From: Gemmatimonadota bacterium
GTDB taxonomy: Bacteria > Gemmatimonadota > Gemmatimonadetes > Gemmatimonadales > GWC2-71-9
Reading direction: 5' to 3'
DNA length: 23,472 nucleotides
NCBI GenBank assembly: GCA_003221075.1
Contig: QHUF01000139.1
Location: 1-23,472 of the forward strand
Shown here: piece after piece, positions 14,912 to 22,697 of the stretch
Layout: each line of letters opens with the position of its first letter
How positions within the stretch are numbered: position 1 is the first letter of the stretch
Translations under genes and position numbers: made by a program
Notes under the pieces: generated by a model
Told to the model about the DNA's origin: nothing
The model's input: only the letters and a program-made list of their open reading frames with translations
The model's database searches: none

Positions 14912-15874
14912 ATGACGAGCGTTCGCCTTTCTCCGAGCCCCGCCCTCGCGCGCCGTGCGCGCGACATCTCCCTCGCGACGCAGCCGGCGTTTCACGACGC
15001 GCTGTGCCGTGCCCTCAATGTGATCGTTGCAATGCTGGGCCTCGTGGTGGCGGCGCCGGTGATGGCGGTGATCGCCGTGGCCATCAAGCTGACATCGTCC
15101 GGGCCGATCTTCTACACGCAGACGCGCATCGGACTCGATCGGCGCGCGCGCGGCCAGCCCGCCGGGAACAACCGGCGCAGCACGGACGGGGGCGGCAAGC
15201 CGTTCACGATCTACAAATTCCGCACGATGACCGTGAGCGGCGGTCCGCAGGGCGAGGTGTGGGCCGCACCGACCGATCCCCGGGTGACGCCGATCGGGCG
15301 GATCTTGCGCCTCTACCGGCTGGATGAGATTCCGCAGCTCATCAACGTGCTCAACGGCGACATGAACGTGGTTGGGCCGCGGCCGGAGCAGCCCGCGATT
15401 TTCGCGCGCCTGCGCCAGGAGATCGATGGCTACCAGGACCGGCAGCGCGTCCCACCCGGCATCACCGGCTGGGCGCAGGTGAACCAGTCCTACGATCGCT
15501 CGGTCGAGGACGTCAAGCGCAAGGTCGCGCTCGATCTGGAGTACATCGAGCGCCGCACGGTGGTTGAAGACATGAAGATCATGCTCCGCACCTTCCCGGT
15601 ATCGAAGCGTGCAACGCGGCCATATTCCCCATCACCAGGTACGCCGGCACGGCGAGGATCCGTGGCAGCTGCCACTGTTCCGGCCAACCCCACCCAACCA
15701 GGCCGCACACCGCGGCAAACCCGGCGAGCGCGAGACCCCAGACGACCCACGGCACGGTTCCCGCGAGACCAGCGAGGGCGAGCAGCGTCAATAGGCCGAC
15801 GTGGGGCACGAGCCAGCGACACACCTTGTGGCTCGCCAGGATCCAGGCGAACAACCCGTAGCGAAACGGATTGA
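14912..15874 (+). CDS. Initiating sugar-phosphate transferase (bacterial sugar transferase), C-terminus replaced
   Basis: The real protein covers about residues 1-230. It has a hydrophobic helix (about 35-60), then the WbaP/PglC-type core: 'YKFRTM' (101-106), 'LYRLDEIPQLINVLNGDMNVVGPRPE' region (134-159) and 'PGITGWAQVNQ' (182-192), ending 'MKIMLRTFPV'. It transfers a sugar phosphate to undecaprenyl phosphate at the membrane to begin repeat-unit synthesis. A ~15-residue Gly/Arg/Asn-rich insert (about 78-95) precedes the core. Family members normally end a few residues after the TFPV position. Here the frame runs on 90 more codons antisense to the convergent glycosyltransferase, with Arg/Pro/Ser-rich junk. 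The native 3' end therefore appears lost near 15600. Confidence 0.85.
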   Translation: MTSVRLSPSPALARRARDISLATQPAFHDALCRALNVIVAMLGLVVAAPVMAVIAVAIKLTSSGPIFYTQTRIGLDRRARGQPAGNNRRSTDGGGKPFTIYKFRTMTVSGGPQGEVWAAPTDPRVTPIGRILRLYRLDEIPQLINVLNGDMNVVGPRPEQPAIFARLRQEIDGYQDRQRVPPGITGWAQVNQSYDRSVEDVKRKVALDLEYIERRTVVEDMKIMLRTFPVSKRATRPYSPSPGTPARRGSVAAATVPANPTQPGRTPRQTRRARDPRRPTARFPRDQRGRAASIGRRGARASDTPCGSPGSRRTTRSETD

Positions 15875-16745
15875 GCAGCGCGCGCTTGAAGTAGAGCGTC
15901 TCGATGCCGCCCGTGATCGTGCGCACCTTGCGCCGATACTCGTGCTGCAGCGACGCGATGCGCGGCACGAAGCAGATGGCGCCACGCACCGAGACCGCCC
16001 GCAGGCCGCGCTCACGCGCCAGCAGCGCGGCGGCGAAATCGCGCGTCAGCGCGGTCGGCAGGCGCTGACTCTGAATCGGCGCCCGCACGGCGTACAGGCA
16101 CCCGGCGGCCCCGACACTGCCGGAGACGCGTGACTCCAGGTCGCGCACCCACATGTCGTAGCCGACGTACCACCCCTCGGCGGCATTCGCGTGCGCGGTC
16201 ATACGCGCAACGCTCACATTGTAGCTCGAGGCGACACCCACGGTGGGATCGGCGAACGACGCAACCAGCCGCTTCACCGCCTCGCGGTGCACGCGCACGG
16301 ACGCGTCGGTGTTGACGATGATATCGCCGCGCAGGAACGGCAGCGCGGCGTTCTCGGCGGCCGTCTTGCCGCCACGGACCGGGAGGCGCATCAGCCGGAC
16401 GCCCCGGTGCGCGTAGCTCCGCACGACCTTGTCGGTCTCATCCGTTGACGCGTCGGACAGCACGAGGATCTCCCGGCGGTCGGCGGGATAATCCACCTTC
16501 AAGAGATTCTCCAACGTGTCGCGAATGACCGCCGCTTCGTTGTAGACCGGCAGGACGATAGTGATGCGCGGCCAATCGCCCCGCGGCTCCCTCTCCCCCT
16601 CCCCCTCGCCTGCCCCCGTCCCCGTCCCCCCCGACCGGCGACGCCGCACGATCGCGAGGACGAACAGCGCGACCGGATAGCCGATGTATGTGTAGACGGC
16701 GAACGCGGCCGCCACTCCCACGACCCACAACGCGACCGTGGTCAT
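15579..16745 (-). CDS. Membrane glycosyltransferase family 2, C-terminus truncated
   Basis: The 388-residue protein has an N-terminal membrane helix (about 5-33), a Gly/Glu-rich linker (39-54) encoded by a C/T tract, and a GT-A domain: 'VLPVYNEA' (64-71), 'LSDASTDET' (96-104), the DxD-like NTDAS (145-149), 'TRDF' (234-237) and a Q-x-x-R-like 'QHEYRRK' (267-273). At least two helices follow (about 315-350). It should transfer nucleotide-sugar residues at the inner membrane. ATG 16745 overlaps the upstream stop by 4 bp (ATGA). Relatives usually continue after 'GNMAALHA' with a further basic/tryptophan-containing tail, but here it ends with SIPGRCGA, read antisense through the sugar-transferase gene. 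The true 3' end is probably missing. Confidence 0.85.
   Translation of the reverse strand: MTTVALWVVGVAAAFAVYTYIGYPVALFVLAIVRRRRSGGTGTGAGEGEGEREPRGDWPRITIVLPVYNEAAVIRDTLENLLKVDYPADRREILVLSDASTDETDKVVRSYAHRGVRLMRLPVRGGKTAAENAALPFLRGDIIVNTDASVRVHREAVKRLVASFADPTVGVASSYNVSVARMTAHANAAEGWYVGYDMWVRDLESRVSGSVGAAGCLYAVRAPIQSQRLPTALTRDFAAALLARERGLRAVSVRGAICFVPRIASLQHEYRRKVRTITGGIETLYFKRALLNPFRYGLFAWILASHKVCRWLVPHVGLLTLLALAGLAGTVPWVVWGLALAGFAAVCGLVGWGWPEQWQLPRILAVPAYLVMGNMAALHASIPGRCGA
15599..15612. other. Probable rearrangement or chimeric junction
   Basis: Two convergent genes lose family-like sequence at the same point: the sugar transferase after 'TFPV' (15601) and the glycosyltransferase after 'ALHA' (about 15610). 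Each frame then runs into the antisense strand of the other. This is what is expected if a segment with both 3' ends was deleted, or if two contigs were joined. Confidence 0.6.
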
Positions 16746-17725
16746 CCCAGGCGATCGCGGCAGCGGACGATCAATTCGGCCGTCGCGCGCGCATAGGGCT
16801 CTTCGAGCATGACCTCGCCCTTGCAACCGTCCGGCCCGCAATACTCCTCGGCGTCGGACGCGAATTCGCGCCACCGCAGCAGCGCGTTGCCGGTGCGGAG
16901 CCATTCAGCGTTCGGGACGAACAGGCCGACGCGGCCCTCGAAACGACGCGGCGTGTAGCGACGCACGGCGACGAGCGTGGCTTCCTGGACGCGCGCGAAT
17001 ACGGCGCGCGCCGGATCGGGCGGGGCGGCTTCACGGGTCGCGCGCCGCTCCTGCCGCCACCGGAGTTTCTCAGCGATGTAACGACGCCGCGCACCGCCCG
17101 ACAGGCTCGCCAGCGCCTGGACGTGCCGGCTCGCCCACTCCAGGCCGTGGAGAAAGCGCGCGCGCAGCTGTGGCAGGTGCCGGTACCAGTGGGAATAGGG
17201 GCTGGCGATGAGCGCGACGAAACTGACGCGCCCACCCTGCCGCTGCAGCTGCTGCGCCAGCTCGAAGGCGATCGTGCCGCCGGCGCAAAATCCCGCAAGG
17301 ACGTACGGACCGCTGGGCCGGAATGCGCGAATCTGTTCCGCAAAGTAGGCGGCCAGCGCCTCGACGCGCGTGAGCGGCTTGCTCTTGCCATCGAGGCCCG
17401 GTGGCTGGAGCCCGAACAGCGGCTGGTCATCGCCGAGCGCCTGGGCCAGGGGGCGATAGCAGAAGACGTCCCCGTTGTGGCCACCGAGCGCAAACACGGG
17501 AGCGTGCTGGCCGCGCGGCTGCAGCGGCACGATGGCCTGCTCCTGCCGCGTCAACACTTCCGAGAAGTGCAGGAATTCCAGGATGTCGCGCTTGCGGCGC
17601 CGCAGCTCGTCGCGCAGCGCCGGCGTCAGGACACCGGCCGGAGCATTGCAGCGCAGCTGGTCGCCTTCCGCCCAGAGCTGAAGGTCGCGGCTCCGCAGCT
17701 CGGCAAGAAACGCCGCGACGCTCAC
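16742..17725 (-). CDS. TubC-type docking domain + thioesterase-like alpha/beta hydrolase
   Basis: The 327-residue protein begins with a TubC_N-like docking domain (1-53; 'LQLWAEGDQLRCNAPAGVLT...'), used in NRPS/PKS lines for subunit contact. A thioesterase-like domain (about 65-325) follows. The nucleophile elbow is G-F-C-A-G (145-149), so Cys147 replaces the usual Ser. No His occurs after residue 201, and the expected late G-x-H region reads 'CKGEVMLEEP' (301-310), so the classical triad is incomplete. It may release, transfer or edit the acyl group carried by the upstream NRPS by a different mechanism. GTG 17725 overlaps the NRPS stop by 4 bp (GTGA), and its own stop overlaps the glycosyltransferase start. 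Confidence 0.85.
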   Translation of the reverse strand: MSVAAFLAELRSRDLQLWAEGDQLRCNAPAGVLTPALRDELRRRKRDILEFLHFSEVLTRQEQAIVPLQPRGQHAPVFALGGHNGDVFCYRPLAQALGDDQPLFGLQPPGLDGKSKPLTRVEALAAYFAEQIRAFRPSGPYVLAGFCAGGTIAFELAQQLQRQGGRVSFVALIASPYSHWYRHLPQLRARFLHGLEWASRHVQALASLSGGARRRYIAEKLRWRQERRATREAAPPDPARAVFARVQEATLVAVRRYTPRRFEGRVGLFVPNAEWLRTGNALLRWREFASDAEEYCGPDGCKGEVMLEEPYARATAELIVRCRDRLG

Positions 17726-20466
17726 ACTGCGATCTCTTCCCGGGCGCCCACTCTTCCGGGTTGCTGGGCGCGGGAGGCGGCGGGGGCTTTTGCCGACCAC
17801 GCCAGCGCATCGATCGCCTCGGCCAGCGCCGACAACGTCGGCCGCTCGAACAGATTCCGCAGCGGCAGATCCACCTCGAAGGCATCGCGCACGCGCGAGA
17901 CCACACTGATCGCGAGCAACGAATGACCGCCCAGGTCGAAGAAATCGTCGTTGAGTCCGACGCTGTCGACCTTCAGCAGCTCGGCCCAAATGGCGCCGAG
18001 CGTGCGCTCGGTTTGCGTCAGAGGCCGGGCGGCGGGCGTCGTCTGTCCGGCCTTCCCCTCCCCCGCATGCGCGGTGGGGATCGCCGCCTCCAGCGCCTGA
18101 CGATCGATCTTGCCGTTCGCGTTCAACGGCAGCTGGTCCAGTAGCACGAATGCCGACGGGATCATGTACTGCGGCAACCGCTCCATGACGTGCTTGCGGA
18201 GCGTCGCGGGAGTCAGCACCGCGTGGTCCACCGCCGGCACCGCGCGGACGTGCGCGTCGGCGGCTTGCTCGCGGATGAGACGCGAACCGGCCGACGGGCG
18301 AATCGCGTACACGTAGCACAACTCCGTCTTGCGCAGCAGCGGGTCCTGTTCGACCAACACGTCGAAGCCGACCTGCTCCAGCAGCGTCGTGATCGGCGCC
18401 AGGTTGTCCTGGCGATCGACCTCGATGACCAGCTGGCGGATCTTGGGCCAGTCATCGGCGCTCAGACCCATGAGCACGTCCAGCTCGCTCTTCTCGACGT
18501 TGATCTTGAGAAGGTCGATGCGGGTGATGCCTTCCTCCGCGAGCACATCCGACAAGCGGCGCAGCTGAGCGGTGACCGTCTTCGCATGCAGCCGGTCGTC
18601 GATCAACGCGTCGATCGCGGCGACTGGCGCCGCGGCCTCGCCCTCGCCCTGCTGATTGAGCACGTAGTTCTTGACCACTTCGCGTTCCGTGGCCGCGTCG
18701 GCGTAGAACCCGGAGAGCAGGGACAAGCCTTCGAAGAACGTCAGTTCGGCCGTCCCGCTATCGCGCGACAGACCCACCGGCAGGCAGCGCACACCCGAAC
18801 CCCACGCGCCGGCATTGGCCGCGAGGCACGCGAACGCCACGGGATTCGGCTCGAAGGCAATCACGCGCAGGTCGCGGGCGAGGCGGCTGGCAAACACCGT
18901 GAACAACCCGATATTGGCGCCCGCATCCACAATGCAGTCGCCGTCCTGGATGGTGATGCCGTGCCGCAGATATGCCTGAAGCTCGAAAATCTCGTGATAG
19001 ATGTAGTCGGTTTCGTTGCGGTTCAGGTGCGCGACCACGGCGCCATCGGGCAGCGCGTGCAGGCTGGACATCCCCCACAGCGGTTGCTGCGCGCGTCGCG
19101 GCACGATGCAGGCGGCGAGCTGTTTCCCGCCCGACTCTTCGTCGCGCGCCAGCACGACCGCTTCCCGCACACCGCCGTGCTCGCGCAATGTCGCTTCGAT
19201 TTCCCCGAGCTCGATGCGGTAGCCGTGCACCTTGATCTGATGGTCGATCCGGCCGCAGAACTCGAAGTCACCGTCCGGCAGCTGGCGGACGAGATCGCCG
19301 GTCCGATACACGCGTGCGGCGCGTGCCGGGTCGACCGGGTCGGGCACGAATCGCTCGGTCGTCAACTCCGGCCGGTTCAGGTAGCCGCGCCCCACACCCG
19401 CACCGCCGATGTACAGCTCGCCCACCTCACCGCGGGCCACCGGCTGCCCGGCGGGATCGAGGACGTACATGCGGCTGTTCGGGAGTGGGCTCCCCAGCGG
19501 CAACGTCCCGGACTGCGTGGCGGGCAGCTGTCGTCCGGCATGATAGGTGAGCACGCCCACCGTCGTTTCAGTGGGGCCGTAGTGATTGAAGATCTCGCAT
19601 TGCGGGGCCAGCGCGCGCAGCTGCGCGACCCAGGCAAGCCGCGACGCCTCGCCGCCGAGGATCAGGCGGCGTCCCGGCATGACGCGCTCGGGGTGCCGCC
19701 CGGTCTGCAGCGCCGCCAGATGTGAGGGGACGATCTTCAGAACGTCGATCTGCTCGCGCTCGAAATACTCCGAGAGCAGCGCCTGGCTCTCGAGCCGTTC
19801 CTGCGACATCACGTGGAGAACGCCGCCGGTCGCGAGCGCCGGGAAGATCACAGTGTTGCCCAGGTCCGCCGCGATGGTCGACACCGTCGCGTGCCGCATC
19901 CCGGGGTCGAGGCGCAGTCGCGCCGCCACGCCCCGGACGTAATTGACGATGTTGCGGTGCTCGATACAGACGCCCTTGGGACGGCCCGTCGAGCCGCTCG
20001 TGTAGATCACATACGCGACGTTATCGGGCCGGACTTCCGGCTCCTGCCGCCCCGCCTCGTCGCCGTTCGTTGACTCGAGCGCATCGATACACACGACGCG
20101 GCCGACGCTGGGGAGGCTCGCAACGAGATGCTGTTGTGTGAGCAGGATCGACACGTTCGCGTCGCTGAGCATGAAGGCGATTCGCTCGCGCGGGTAGGCG
20201 GTATCCATCGGCACATACGCCGCGCCCGCCTTCAGTACGCCGAGGATGCCGATCACCATGTCCAACGACCGCTCGAGGCAGACGCCCACGAGCACTTCCG
20301 GGCCGGCGCCGAGTCGCCGCAGGTGCCGCGCGACGAGCGTCGCCCGCCGGTCCAGCTCGGCGTAGGTCACGCGTTGCTGCTCGAAAACCAGGGCGGTCTG
20401 ATCGGGCGTACGCGCAACCTGTTCTTCGATCAGGGTGTGGAGGCACACATCCTTCAAAGCGACCAC
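17722..20466 (-). CDS. Single-module NRPS: adenylation domain interrupted by FkbM methyltransferase, plus carrier domain
   Basis: A 914-residue A-MT-PCP protein with no condensation domain. Adenylation motifs: A3 'YTSGSTGRPKG' (155-165), A5 'NHYGPTETT' (294-302), A7 'YRTGDL' (387-392), A8 'GRIDHQIKVHGYRIELGEIE' (405-424), A9 'LPQYMIP' (764-770), A10 'NGKIDR' (784-789). Between A8 and A9 lies an FkbM-type SAM methyltransferase (about 460-735; 'DAGANIGLF', 'FEPNP', 'LLKINVEKSELDVL'). The pocket residues D201, L202, T205, K244, I269, G271, H295, V303, G304, K786 give DLTKIGHVGK, close to the known aspartate code. The carrier site is LGGHSL (845-850). GTG 20466 has AAGGAG 8 bases upstream; the gene overlaps the dehydrogenase gene by 13 bp. 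Confidence 0.93.
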   Translation of the reverse strand: MVALKDVCLHTLIEEQVARTPDQTALVFEQQRVTYAELDRRATLVARHLRRLGAGPEVLVGVCLERSLDMVIGILGVLKAGAAYVPMDTAYPRERIAFMLSDANVSILLTQQHLVASLPSVGRVVCIDALESTNGDEAGRQEPEVRPDNVAYVIYTSGSTGRPKGVCIEHRNIVNYVRGVAARLRLDPGMRHATVSTIAADLGNTVIFPALATGGVLHVMSQERLESQALLSEYFEREQIDVLKIVPSHLAALQTGRHPERVMPGRRLILGGEASRLAWVAQLRALAPQCEIFNHYGPTETTVGVLTYHAGRQLPATQSGTLPLGSPLPNSRMYVLDPAGQPVARGEVGELYIGGAGVGRGYLNRPELTTERFVPDPVDPARAARVYRTGDLVRQLPDGDFEFCGRIDHQIKVHGYRIELGEIEATLREHGGVREAVVLARDEESGGKQLAACIVPRRAQQPLWGMSSLHALPDGAVVAHLNRNETDYIYHEIFELQAYLRHGITIQDGDCIVDAGANIGLFTVFASRLARDLRVIAFEPNPVAFACLAANAGAWGSGVRCLPVGLSRDSGTAELTFFEGLSLLSGFYADAATEREVVKNYVLNQQGEGEAAAPVAAIDALIDDRLHAKTVTAQLRRLSDVLAEEGITRIDLLKINVEKSELDVLMGLSADDWPKIRQLVIEVDRQDNLAPITTLLEQVGFDVLVEQDPLLRKTELCYVYAIRPSAGSRLIREQAADAHVRAVPAVDHAVLTPATLRKHVMERLPQYMIPSAFVLLDQLPLNANGKIDRQALEAAIPTAHAGEGKAGQTTPAARPLTQTERTLGAIWAELLKVDSVGLNDDFFDLGGHSLLAISVVSRVRDAFEVDLPLRNLFERPTLSALAEAIDALAWSAKAPAASRAQQPGRVGAREEIAV

Positions 20467-21596
20467 GCGATCAGCTCCTTCATGATTTCGTTTGTGCCGG
20501 CATAGATCCGCTGGACGCGGCTGTCCGCCCACATGCGGGCGATCGGGTATTCGGTCATGTAGCCATAGCCGCCGTGCAGTTGCAGGCAGTCGTCGATGAC
20601 GCGGCACTGGCACTCGGTGAGCCAATACTTGGCCATGGCGGTGCTGACGTCGTCGAGCTGGCCGGCGACAAACCGTTCGATGCAGTTGTCGACAAAGACT
20701 CGGCCGATCTGCGCCTGCGTCTTGCACGCCGCGAGCGTGAACCGGGTATTCTGCAGATCGAGCAGCGGCTTCCCGAACGCCGTGCGCTCTTTCACGTACT
20801 TCGTGGTGATGGACACGGCATGCTCCGCCGCGGCGACCGCGCCCACGGCGACGGTCAGACGCTCATACGGCAGACGCTCCATCATCTGGGAGAACCCCTT
20901 CCCTTCCGCCCCTCCCAGGAGGTTTGCGGCCGGGACGCGCACGTCGTCGAAAAACAGTTCGCACGTGTCCTGGCCGTGCATGCCGATCTTGTCGAGCGCG
21001 CCCCCCACGCGATATCCCGGCAGGTCCTTGGTTTCCACGAAGATCAGCGAGATGCCTTTCCAGCCCGCGACGGCAGGGTCGGTTTTGACGGCCAGACACA
21101 CGAGGCCGGCGTGCCAGCCATTCGTGATGAACGTCTTCGAGCCGTTGATGACGTAGCAGTCGCCGACGCGCCGCGCGGTGGCACGAATGCCCTGCAAGTC
21201 GGAACCGGCGGCGGGCTCGCTCATCGCGATGGCGCCCACCAGATCGCCCCGCGCCATGCGCGGCAGCCAGCGACATTTCTGCGCGTCGCTGCCGTAGGCG
21301 AGGAGGTAGTGCGCCACGATGTTCTGAATACTGAAGCCGAAGTGCACGCCGGCCTGCGTGAGCTCCTCCAGCACCACCGCCGTGTGCGCGAACGTTCCGC
21401 CACCGCCGCCAAACGTGTCGGGCACATCCGGGAGCAGCATGCCCGCGGCCCCCGCCGCGGTCCACGCCTCGGCATCGGGGCGCTGCTGCTCACGCCAGCG
21501 GGCCTGCTGCGGCACCAGCTCCTTCTGGATGAACTGGCGGACCGACGTCCGGAACATCCGTACGTCGTCGGTCACCCAACCGGATTGGTAGGTCAC
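20454..21596 (-). CDS. Acyl-CoA dehydrogenase family protein
   Basis: The 380-residue flavoenzyme has the full acyl-CoA dehydrogenase fold. The substrate/FAD strand region includes 'AMSEPAAGSDLQGI' and 'VINGSKTFITNG', the C-terminal helical domain has 'ERTAFGKPLLDLQ' and 'QLHGGYGYMTEYP', and the catalytic-type glutamate is Glu370 in YAGTNEIM. Members oxidise acyl thioesters at the alpha-beta bond using FAD. In NRPS clusters they can act on carrier-bound acyl groups. Sitting between the phosphopantetheinyl transferase and the NRPS suggests a carrier-bound or CoA-bound partner substrate. GTG 21596 overlaps the upstream stop by 4 bp (GTGA), with a GGAG about 11 bases upstream. Confidence 0.93.
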   Translation of the reverse strand: MTYQSGWVTDDVRMFRTSVRQFIQKELVPQQARWREQQRPDAEAWTAAGAAGMLLPDVPDTFGGGGGTFAHTAVVLEELTQAGVHFGFSIQNIVAHYLLAYGSDAQKCRWLPRMARGDLVGAIAMSEPAAGSDLQGIRATARRVGDCYVINGSKTFITNGWHAGLVCLAVKTDPAVAGWKGISLIFVETKDLPGYRVGGALDKIGMHGQDTCELFFDDVRVPAANLLGGAEGKGFSQMMERLPYERLTVAVGAVAAAEHAVSITTKYVKERTAFGKPLLDLQNTRFTLAACKTQAQIGRVFVDNCIERFVAGQLDDVSTAMAKYWLTECQCRVIDDCLQLHGGYGYMTEYPIARMWADSRVQRIYAGTNEIMKELIAWSL

Positions 21597-22330
21597 TGCA
21601 GCCACTGCTCCACGACGACGGCGCCGACGAAGCCGCGCGCGGGCGTAAAGCTCGCCAGACGCCAGCCGCACGCGTCCCCGGGCGTGTCCGCAACGCGGAC
21701 GATGGTCGCGGGCGCGCCCGGCGCCAGCGACACCTCGACGCGATCGAGCGGATAGCTCAGGCCACCACCGACCGCTTTCAGAAACGCTTCCTTGCGCGTC
21801 CAGCAATTGACGAAGGCCACCGGACGCGAGTCGACATCGAGGGCCGCGTACGCCGCCGCTTCGCGCGCGGCAAAAAAGCGGGCCGAGATCTCGTCGGCAT
21901 CGGGAATCGTGCGAATCGCTTCCACGTCGACGCCGATCTCGCGTCCGCGGGCGAACGCGTACACCGCGAGATCGGCGGAGTGGGAGGCGTTGAATCGCAG
22001 ATTCGACGCGCGCAACCGGGGTCCGAGCATCGGCTTGCCGTAGGGACCCGAGGTCAGCTCGATCGCGGCGGGCCGCACACCCAGGCGCGTCGCAAGCAAC
22101 TGCCGCAGCCGCGCGCGGGCGACGATAAACCGGCGCCGATCGCGGGCGAACGCGAGTCGCCGCGCCCGCTCACGCTCCGTCGCCGACAGCAGTGCCGCCG
22201 ATTCGCGCAGCGCATCGCACGCGACGTCCAGACGCTCGGTCAAAAGCTCGACGAGAGTTTCTTCGCAGCGATAGGCGGTGTCTGTGGCCACGGGGGCGTG
22301 GTCCGGCAGATTCCGGGCCACAACTCTCAC
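21593..22330 (-). CDS. Sfp-type 4'-phosphopantetheinyl transferase
   Basis: The 246-residue enzyme shows the Sfp-type signatures: 'LRFNASHSADLAVYA' (about 111-125), the Mg-binding GVDVE (133-137) and 'WTRKEAFLKAVGGG' (177-190). It attaches phosphopantetheine from CoA to the carrier serine, so it should activate the PCP encoded two genes downstream. It is the first gene of the five-gene minus-strand operon. The start is uncertain: GTG 22330 has no clear ribosome site, and GTG codons just downstream are alternatives. Confidence 0.93.
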   Translation of the reverse strand: MRVVARNLPDHAPVATDTAYRCEETLVELLTERLDVACDALRESAALLSATERERARRLAFARDRRRFIVARARLRQLLATRLGVRPAAIELTSGPYGKPMLGPRLRASNLRFNASHSADLAVYAFARGREIGVDVEAIRTIPDADEISARFFAAREAAAYAALDVDSRPVAFVNCWTRKEAFLKAVGGGLSYPLDRVEVSLAPGAPATIVRVADTPGDACGWRLASFTPARGFVGAVVVEQWLQ

Positions 22331-22339
22331 ACATGTAAC

Positions 22340-22366
22340 TCACTGTGGACGAAAGAAATACAGTGA
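22340..22366. promoter_or_regulatory. Inverted repeat upstream of the NRPS operon (candidate operator)
   Basis: TCACTGT (22340-22346) and ACAGTGA (22360-22366) are perfect 7-bp arms with a 13-bp spacer, centred 20 bp apart. That is two helical turns, as for dimeric regulators. It lies 10-36 bp upstream of the first gene of the operon. Confidence 0.45.
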
Positions 22367-22373
22367 TCGCGGA

Positions 22374-22390
22374 CACCCTCGGTGAGGGTG
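22374..22390. promoter_or_regulatory. Short hairpin in the divergent region
   Basis: CACCCTC and GAGGGTG are perfect 7-base arms around three bases, extended outward by further partial pairing (ACA/TGT). There is no T tract. It could be in the leader of the NRPS operon or an operator. A further inverted repeat, GTGAC-tccc-GTCAC, is at 22488-22501. Nothing else coding is seen between 22331 and 22540. Confidence 0.35.
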
Positions 22391-22542
22391 GTGTTGTACC
22401 GCGCTTACAGTTTCAAAACTGACGCGAATCCGTCGGTTTGGGCTCTACGTCACAAAGAGATCCATGCAGAGAATGCCCCGCACGCGCGTGACTCCCGTCA
22501 CGACCGACTGCCGGCGGTTTTCCCATTTTCGCGTTGCTGATC

Positions 22543-22621
22543 AGAGCAAAGCCGCCCAAAGGCGGTGTCGCAGAGCTGCGGGGCTACAGCGAGTGTGACT
22601 CGCCACGCCAGCCGGGCCGCC
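22543..22621 (+). ncRNA. Structured leader RNA, resembling a c-di-GMP-I (GEMM) aptamer
   Basis: Three hairpins follow each other: CCGCC-CAAA-GGCGG (22552-22565), CGCA-GAGC-TGCG, and GCGAGT-GTG-ACTCGC inside an outer GGCT/AGCC pair. The order of conserved blocks (GCAAA..CC, stem-loop, GG..CGCA.AGC, GGG.CTA, AGCCGGG..GCC) follows the GEMM consensus. However, the expected A in 'GACGC' is T here, the tetraloop is not GNRA, and P1 pairing is not clear. It is therefore a cis-regulatory RNA candidate, with GEMM identity only possible. The 3' strand overlaps the terminator stem. Confidence 0.4.
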
Positions 22622-22668
22622 AGCGGATCGACCGAATCGGTCGCACGCAGGCGGCCCTTTCGTTTTCC
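22614..22668 (+). terminator. Intrinsic terminator overlapping the leader RNA
   Basis: GGGCCGCC (22614-22621) pairs perfectly with GGCGGCCC (22650-22657), with an inner CGACCG/CGGTCG hairpin, followed by TTTCGTTTT. It stands before the lipoprotein gene, not after one, so it looks like the switch platform of an attenuator. Confidence 0.6.
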
Positions 22669-22697
22669 GAGTTTTCCCATACATGGGGGCGGGTCCG

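Noticed and set aside
20574..21755. 393-codon plus-strand frame opposite the acyl-CoA dehydrogenase
   Set aside because: Shadow of a conserved enzyme on the other strand.
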